In this document: one piece after another, positions 59,251 to 64,000 of the stretch
Position numbering within the stretch: position 1 is the stretch's first letter
Layout of the letters: the number at the start of each line of letters is the position of its first letter
Origin: Rhodanobacter sp. 7MK24
GTDB lineage: Bacteria; Pseudomonadota; Gammaproteobacteria; Xanthomonadales; Rhodanobacteraceae
NCBI RefSeq assembly: GCF_014842995.1
Contig: NZ_JACYXL010000002.1
Span: 310,001-374,000, forward strand
Direction: 5' to 3'
Length of the DNA stretch: 64,000 nucleotides
Translations under genes and position numbers: made by a program
Notes under the pieces: model-generated
Told to the model about the DNA's origin: nothing
Database searches by the model: none
What the model saw: only the letters and a program-made list of their open reading frames with translations

Positions 59251-60003
59251 ATGGAAACCGCCCTGGCCCGCGAATACCGCCGCATTTGCCGCGACCCCAC
59301 CAGCCATCAGCCGCTGGCCTACCTGCGTCTGCGCAGCGCGATCCGCAACGTGGTCGAGCAGCGAGCCATCGAGCCGGGCCAGGCGCTGCCCAGCGAGCGC
59401 GACCTGTCGCAGGCACTGAAGCTGTCGCGCGTCACCGTGCGCAAGGCCATCGCCGGCCTGGTCGAGGAAGGACTGCTCACCCAGCGCCACGGCGCCGGCA
59501 CCTTCATCGCCGAGCGCATCGTCAAGCCGATGTCGCGGCTTTCCAGCTTCACCGAGGATCTGCGCGACCGCGGCCTGCATCCGCGTTCGGAGTTCTTCGA
59601 GCGCAGCGTGGGCGAGGTCACGCCGGAAGAGGCGATGGCGATGAACCTGTCGCCCGGCACGCTGGTGGCGCGCCTGCACCGCGTGCGCTACGGACAGGAC
59701 GAACCGCTGGCGATCGAGCGCAGCGTCGTCCCCGCCAGCGTGCTGCCCGACCCGACCGTGGTGCGCGATTCGCTCTACGAGGTGCTGGAGTCGCTGGGCT
59801 GCCGCCCGAGGCGCGCACTGCAGCGCCTGCGCGCGGTGTCACTGGGCGTGCAGCATGCACGCCAGTTGCACGTGGCCACCGGCAGCGCGGGCCTCAACAT
59901 CGAGCGTCGCAGTTTCCTCGACGACGGTCGCGTGGTCGAGTTCACCTGTTCCTGGTACCGCGGCGACATCTACGACTTCGTCGCCGAATTGCACGCCGAC
60001 TGA
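59251..60003 (+). CDS. GntR/HutC family regulator, likely of GlcNAc catabolism
   Basis: A 250-residue regulator with a GntR winged helix (residues about 10-80; LPSERDLSQALKLSRVTVRKAIAGLVEEGLLTQRHGAGTFI) and a UTRA ligand domain (about 100-245) as in the HutC/NagR/NagQ group, which senses phosphorylated amino sugars or related ligands. It lies directly upstream of NagB-II and NagA genes, which it probably represses. ATG 59251 begins the conserved part; the longer frame to 59107 is not supported and would include the palindromes. Confidence 0.88.
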   Translation: METALAREYRRICRDPTSHQPLAYLRLRSAIRNVVEQRAIEPGQALPSERDLSQALKLSRVTVRKAIAGLVEEGLLTQRHGAGTFIAERIVKPMSRLSSFTEDLRDRGLHPRSEFFERSVGEVTPEEAMAMNLSPGTLVARLHRVRYGQDEPLAIERSVVPASVLPDPTVVRDSLYEVLESLGCRPRRALQRLRAVSLGVQHARQLHVATGSAGLNIERRSFLDDGRVVEFTCSWYRGDIYDFVAELHAD

Positions 60004-60021
60004 CCCTCTTTCAAACGCGAG

Positions 60022-61059
60022 ATGCCCATGCAAGCCAGCGACACCCTGATGTTCCGCGAGGCGCACGAATCCGCCGACGTGGTAGCGCGCCAGTTCGCCG
60101 CCAACGAGCGCGTGGTGACGGAGCTGGCCGACGCGCTGCGCGCGCAACCGCCACGCTTCATCGTCACCTGCGCGCGCGGCAGCTCCGACCATGCCGCTGC
60201 CTACGCCAAATACGTGTTCGAAACCCAGCTCGGCATCGTCACCGCCTCGGCTTCGCCGTCGGTGACCTCGGTGTACGCGGCGCCGCAGCAATGGGAAGGT
60301 GCGCTGTTCATCGCCATCTCGCAGTCCGGCAAGAGCCCCGACCTGGTACGCAATGCGCAAGCCGCCAAGGCGGCCGGAGCGCGCGTGGTGGCGATGGTCA
60401 ACGTGGAGGATTCGCCGCTGGCACAGGTGGCCGACACGGTGATCCCGCTGCACGCCGGTCCCGAGCGCAGCGTGGCCGCCACCAAGAGCTACGTGGCCGC
60501 CCTGGCCGCGATCCTGCACCTGTGCGCGCGCTGGCATGGCGACGCCAAGCTGATCGCTGCACTGGAAGCGCTGCCCGATGCCTTGCGCAAGAGCTGGGAT
60601 GCGGACTGGTCGGCGTTGACCGACGGCCTGGTCGATGCGCACAACCTGTTCGTGGTCGGCCGCGGCTTCGGTTTCGCCGTCGCGCTGGAGGCGGCACTGA
60701 AGTTCAAGGAAACCTGCGGCCTGCACGCGGAAGCCTTCAGCGCGGCGGAGGTGAAGCACGGTCCGATGGCGCTGGTCGGCCCGCACTTCCCGGTGCTCTG
60801 CTTCGCGCAGGACGACGGCACGCTGGAAAGCACGCTGGCCGTGGCGGACGAGTTCCGCGGTCGCGGCGCACAGGTGCTGGTGGCCGCACCAGGCCTGAGC
60901 GGCGAAGGCTTCCTGCCGCTCGCCTCCGGCCTTCCGGCTATCTGCACGCCGCTGCTCACCATCCAGAGTTTCTACCGTGCCGCCAGCGCGCTGGCGCTGC
61001 GCCGCGGCTTCAACCCCGACGTGCCGCCGCACCTCAACAAGGTCACCGAAACCGTCTGA
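60022..61059 (+). CDS. SIS-domain glucosamine-6-phosphate deaminase (NagB-II type)
   Basis: A 345-residue protein with two SIS domains (about 35-170 and 200-335), homologous to the isomerase half of GlmS, without the glutaminase. FIAISQSGKSPDLVRNAQAAKAAGA, ATKSYVAALAAILHL and GLHAEAFSAAEVKHGP are visible. Such proteins next to nagA and a GntR regulator act as NagB-II deaminases in xanthomonads and Shewanella. It converts glucosamine-6-phosphate to fructose-6-phosphate and ammonia. It starts 18 nt after the regulator; REP copy E separates it from nagA. Confidence 0.88.
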   Translation: MPMQASDTLMFREAHESADVVARQFAANERVVTELADALRAQPPRFIVTCARGSSDHAAAYAKYVFETQLGIVTASASPSVTSVYAAPQQWEGALFIAISQSGKSPDLVRNAQAAKAAGARVVAMVNVEDSPLAQVADTVIPLHAGPERSVAATKSYVAALAAILHLCARWHGDAKLIAALEALPDALRKSWDADWSALTDGLVDAHNLFVVGRGFGFAVALEAALKFKETCGLHAEAFSAAEVKHGPMALVGPHFPVLCFAQDDGTLESTLAVADEFRGRGAQVLVAAPGLSGEGFLPLASGLPAICTPLLTIQSFYRAASALALRRGFNPDVPPHLNKVTETV

Positions 61060-61069
61060 TTTCCTCTTG

Positions 61070-61146
61070 GTAGGAGCGCACACAGTGCGCGATTGTTTTT
61101 GCTTTGATCGAAGTGCAAGGCAATCGCGCACAGGGTGCGCTCCTGC
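61070..61146. repeat. GTAG REP pair, copy E
   Basis: Arms GTAGGAGCGCACACAGTGCG and CACAGGGTGCGCTCCTGC; the last base pair of GTAG is mutated on the right side. It lies in the gap between the NagB-II and nagA genes, so it would be transcribed as a hairpin 30 nt before the nagA start. Confidence 0.86.
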
Positions 61147-61176
61147 ACCGTTCGCTTCCAACGGGATGCCCTCGCC

Positions 61177-62316
61177 ATGACCATCGCCCTCACGAATGCC
61201 CGCGTCCTCACCGTCCACGGCTGGCGCGACGACCTCGCCGTGCTGGTCGACGGCGAACGCATCGTCGGGCTGCTGCCGCACGACCATGCCGCCGTGCACG
61301 CCGCACGAGTGCAGGATCTCGGCGGCGCATTGCTGGTGCCGGGCTTCATCGACACGCAGGTGAACGGCGGTGGCGGCGCGTTGTTCAATGCCGAACCCAC
61401 GGTGGAAGCCATCCGCACCATCGGCGTCGCGCACCGCAAGTTCGGCACCACCGGTTTCCTGCCCACGCTCATCAGCGACAGCCTGGATACCATGCGCGCG
61501 GCGCTGGCCGCAGTGGACAAGGCCTTCGACGAAGGCGTGCCGGGACTGCTCGGCGTGCATCTGGAAGGCCCCTATCTCGCGCCCGAACGCAAGGGCGTGC
61601 ACGATCCCAAGTGGTTCCACGCGCCGGGCGAGGAAGAGGTGTCCATGCTGTGCGCGCCGCATCGCGGCGTGCGGCTGGTGACGCTGGCGCCCGAGCGGCT
61701 GCCGCACGACGTAATCGCGCGGCTCGCCGCCGCCGGCGTGATCGTCAACGCCGGCCACACCGCCGCCGACCATGCCACCACCCGCGCCGCGCTGGCTGCT
61801 GGCGTACGTGGCTTCACACATCTGTTCAACGCGATGACGCCGTTCGGCAGCCGCGAGCCCGGCGTGGTGGGCGCGGCGCTGGACGACCCCGACAACTGGT
61901 GCGGCCTGATCGTGGACGGCCACCACGTACATCCGACCAGCCTGCGCGCGGCCATCGCGGCACGACCGCGCGGCAAGATGCTGCTGGTCACCGATGCCAT
62001 GCCGCCGGTGGGCGCGGACGATCCCAGCTACGTGCTCAACGGCGAAACCATCGTCATGAAGGACGGCATCTGCCAGACCGCGAACGGCGTGCTGGCTGGC
62101 TCCGCCCTGGACATGGCCGGCGCCGTGCGCAATACCGTGGAAATGCTCGGTCTGCCGCTGGACGAGGCGGTGCGCATGGCCAGCACCTATCCCGCCGACT
62201 TCCTCGGCCTTAGCGCCAGCCACGGCCGCATCGCGGTGGGTTATCGCGCCGACCTCGTTGCGATGGACGACAGCTGCAACGTCCGCCGCAGCTGGATCGC
62301 CGGCCAATCCTCGTAA
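61177..62316 (+). CDS. nagA: N-acetylglucosamine-6-phosphate deacetylase
   Basis: Removes acetate from GlcNAc-6-phosphate. The 379-residue amidohydrolase shows FIDTQVNGGGG (metal-site start), GVHLEGPYLAPERKGVHD, VIVNAGHTAAD, GVRGFTHLFNAMTPFGSREPGVVG, and LLVTDAMPPVG with the catalytic Asp. It works with NagB-II encoded upstream and the GntR regulator. ATG 61177 is chosen; the frame upstream to 61135 runs into REP copy E. No GlcNAc kinase or transporter is seen in the window. Confidence 0.94.
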   Translation: MTIALTNARVLTVHGWRDDLAVLVDGERIVGLLPHDHAAVHAARVQDLGGALLVPGFIDTQVNGGGGALFNAEPTVEAIRTIGVAHRKFGTTGFLPTLISDSLDTMRAALAAVDKAFDEGVPGLLGVHLEGPYLAPERKGVHDPKWFHAPGEEEVSMLCAPHRGVRLVTLAPERLPHDVIARLAAAGVIVNAGHTAADHATTRAALAAGVRGFTHLFNAMTPFGSREPGVVGAALDDPDNWCGLIVDGHHVHPTSLRAAIAARPRGKMLLVTDAMPPVGADDPSYVLNGETIVMKDGICQTANGVLAGSALDMAGAVRNTVEMLGLPLDEAVRMASTYPADFLGLSASHGRIAVGYRADLVAMDDSCNVRRSWIAGQSS

Positions 62317-62387
62317 GCCCATCGGCGCGAGGCATGGCCGGCATCCGGCCGTCCAAAGCCCGCGACCTGCTAGACTGCGCGGCGTCC

Positions 62388-62586
62388 AGGTGTCCCGACG
62401 GCATTCGCCGGAGGGATGAAACGGGAAGCCGGTGCGCGGTGTCATACCGCAAGGCCGGCGCTGCCCCCGCAACGGTAAGCGAGCAAACCCGCGGCCAACG
62501 CCACTGTGTCCGACGACATGGGAAGGCGCCGCGCATGACGGCGATAGCGCCGTCGCTCGCCAGCCCGGAGACCGGCCCGGACATGA
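62388..62586 (+). promoter_or_regulatory. cobalamin (adenosylcobalamin) riboswitch
   Basis: Conserved B12 elements appear in order: GGATGAAACGGGAAGCCGGTG, the central TGCCCCCGCAACGGTAAGC (62462-62480), GCCACTG (62500-62506), GGGAAGGCG (62520-62528) and the B12 box AGCCCGGAGACCGGCC (62562-62577). TGTCC (62391-62395) can pair with GGACA (62579-62583) to close P1. It leads the BtuB-like receptor gene, which it should repress when cobalamin is plentiful. The remaining 130 nt to the start codon would hold the expression platform; no clear terminator was identified. Confidence 0.9.
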
Positions 62587-62722
62587 CTGCTGGCTCGCGG
62601 TGGGCGAGGCCGAACAGACATGTCCGGCCCTGCCGTGCCTGCCTGCCTTCGTCCCGACCTCCGTTTCCGGCCCATTGATTGAACGCAACGCCGTGCGCGG
62701 GCGCGCGGCCGAGGAACGAGAC

Positions 62723-64000
62723 GTGAAAAAGACCCTGCTGGCCGCAGCGCTGCTGTGCTGCTTCTCCACTGCTTACGCCGCCGACCAGGACAACGCCAGC
62801 GCGTTGAATCCGGTGATCGTCACCGCCACGCGCACGGCGGTCACTGTCGACGACACGCTGTCGTCGGTCACCGTGATCACCCGCGCCGACATCGAGCGCC
62901 TGCAGCCGGTGTCGGTGCTGGACCTGCTCACCGGCCTGCCGGGCGTGAACACCACCCAGAGCGGCGGCCTCGGCCAGACCAGTTCGCTGTTCATGCGCGG
63001 CACCAACTCCACGCACACGCTGGTACTGATCGACGGCGTGCGCATCGGCTCGGTCACCGCCGGCTTCGCCTCGCTGGAGCAGATCCCGGTGGAGCAGATC
63101 GAGCGTATCGAGATCGTGCGCGGCCCGCGCTCCAGCCTGTACGGCGCCGACGCCATCGGCGGCGTGATCCAGATCTTCACCCGCCATGGCTCCGCCAACG
63201 GCGGCGTCACTCCGTCGCTGAGCATGACCGCGGGCAGCCATGGCCTGTTCGGCAGCCAGGCCGGCCTGTCCGGCGGCGACCAGCATGCCTGGTACAACCT
63301 CAACCTGGGCGGCGAATACACCAGCGGATTCCCAGGCTGCAAGATGGGTGCGGCCGAGGCGATGGCCGGCTGCTTTGTGGACGATTCCCGCGACGACGCC
63401 TACCGCAACTGGAACGGCTCGGCCAACGCCGGCTATCGCTGGGACAACGGCACCGAGCTGGCCTTCACCTGGCTGCGCAGCAAGAACGACGTGGACTACG
63501 CCGGCAGCCCGTACGGCGGCAACGACGCGGTCAACGAGCAGCGCGTGGCCGGCGTGCGCCTGAGCTTCTCGCCGATGGAAGCGTGGGGAGTCACGTTGAA
63601 CGCGGGCCAGAGCAAGGATCTCTCCACCACCTATTACCAGGGCTCGTACTACGGCGCGTACTACCCGCTGGCGCAGACGGGCTACTTCAACTCGCAGCGC
63701 AACCAGTTCTCGTGGCAGAACGACATCGAACTCACTTCGAACCAGCTGCTGACGGTGGGTGTCGACTACCAGCAGGAACACCTGGACAGCAGCACCGGCT
63801 ACCTGGCCGACAGCCGCGACGACACCGGCACCTATGCGCAGTACCAGGGCACGTTCGGCAACAACGAAGTGCAGCTCTCCGTGCGCCACGACCACAACCA
63901 GCAGTACGGTGACCACGACACCGGAGCGGCATCCTGGGGCTACCACTTCGACCACGGCCTGCGTGTGTACGCCAGTTACGGCACGGCCTTCCACGCACCG
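62723..64000 (+). CDS. btuB: TonB-dependent receptor, BtuB-like (partial)
   Basis: The first 426 codons of an outer membrane receptor that continues beyond the window. Signal peptide to residue 20 (MKKTLLAAALLCCFSTAYAA), TonB box region NPVIVTATRTAV, plug domain (about 45-150) with SLFMRGTNSTHTLVLIDGVRIG and IEIVRGPRSSLYGADAIGGVIQI, then barrel strands. The upstream B12 riboswitch supports cobalamin or another corrinoid as ligand. The start is GTG 62723 with GAGGA 7-8 nt upstream. Confidence 0.85.
   Translation, partial: MKKTLLAAALLCCFSTAYAADQDNASALNPVIVTATRTAVTVDDTLSSVTVITRADIERLQPVSVLDLLTGLPGVNTTQSGGLGQTSSLFMRGTNSTHTLVLIDGVRIGSVTAGFASLEQIPVEQIERIEIVRGPRSSLYGADAIGGVIQIFTRHGSANGGVTPSLSMTAGSHGLFGSQAGLSGGDQHAWYNLNLGGEYTSGFPGCKMGAAEAMAGCFVDDSRDDAYRNWNGSANAGYRWDNGTELAFTWLRSKNDVDYAGSPYGGNDAVNEQRVAGVRLSFSPMEAWGVTLNAGQSKDLSTTYYQGSYYGAYYPLAQTGYFNSQRNQFSWQNDIELTSNQLLTVGVDYQQEHLDSSTGYLADSRDDTGTYAQYQGTFGNNEVQLSVRHDHNQQYGDHDTGAASWGYHFDHGLRVYASYGTAFHAP

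Overview
The window is GC-rich (about two thirds G+C by eye) and tightly packed, with short intergenic gaps and several 1-23 bp gene overlaps. The gene set suggests a gammaproteobacterium of the Lysobacterales (Xanthomonadales), most likely a Rhodanobacter/Dyella-like genus. The clues are the algZ-algR-hemC order, a zwf-pgl-edd-eda cluster, a GntR/NagB-II/NagA module, several exported S9 and S10 peptidases, and GTAG-type REP pairs. This placement is an inference; no 16S rRNA gene or tRNA was seen.

Layout. 0-2.4 kb: erpA, nudC, ampE. 2.4-7.5 kb: envelope lipid genes (an MFS/acyltransferase fusion, then a CDP-alcohol phosphatidyltransferase - acyltransferase - CdsA-like operon) and a Bax-inhibitor-like membrane protein. 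7.5-15 kb: DUF2945/DUF488 pair, WYL regulator, two membrane/envelope proteins, hemC-algR-algZ, an esterase. 15-22.2 kb: isochorismatase-like hydrolase divergent from a GlxA-type regulator, two S9 peptidases, and an AT-rich orphan gene. 22.2-26.7 kb: a probable thiosulfate/sulfur oxidation operon (DsrE-like, anion-binding protein, TsdB-like and TsdA-like cytochromes, DUF442 protein, TauE-like exporter). 26.8-33 kb: an AraC regulator and a MarR - outer membrane factor - EmrA-like - EmrB-like efflux operon. 33-46.8 kb: a Tat-exported GH2 enzyme, a serine hydrolase, DUF817, a lone RND pump, NTF2-like, S10 carboxypeptidase, DMT transporter, GNAT and a membrane protein. 46.8-50.9 kb: a lower-GC accessory island. 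51.2-64 kb: DUF2239, MFS, PhzF, the Entner-Doudoroff cluster, the GlcNAc catabolic module, and a cobalamin riboswitch ahead of a BtuB-like receptor that runs off the window.

The most interesting part is the island at 46.8-50.9 kb. It holds a retron: a promoter with two 17-bp operators, a structured msr-msd-like RNA bounded by matching a1/a2 arms, an unlisted 49-codon gene for a strongly cationic Trp-rich peptide with a good ribosome binding site, an XRE-type HTH gene, and a reverse transcriptase with NAxxH, YVDD and VTG-type motifs. It is followed at once by a protein built from eleven octapeptide repeats and by a complete Ser/Thr protein kinase with an unrecognised C-terminal half. A toxin/regulator/RT retron of the HTH-associated (type VI-like) class is a reasonable reading; involvement of the repeat protein and kinase is conjecture.

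A second notable signal is a multi-hairpin element present twice (25970-26083 forward, 56694-56806 reverse). The two copies differ by compensatory base changes in the stems, which argues that the folded structure is selected. Five GTAG REP pairs are also scattered between genes, one of which supplies the stop codon of a regulator gene.
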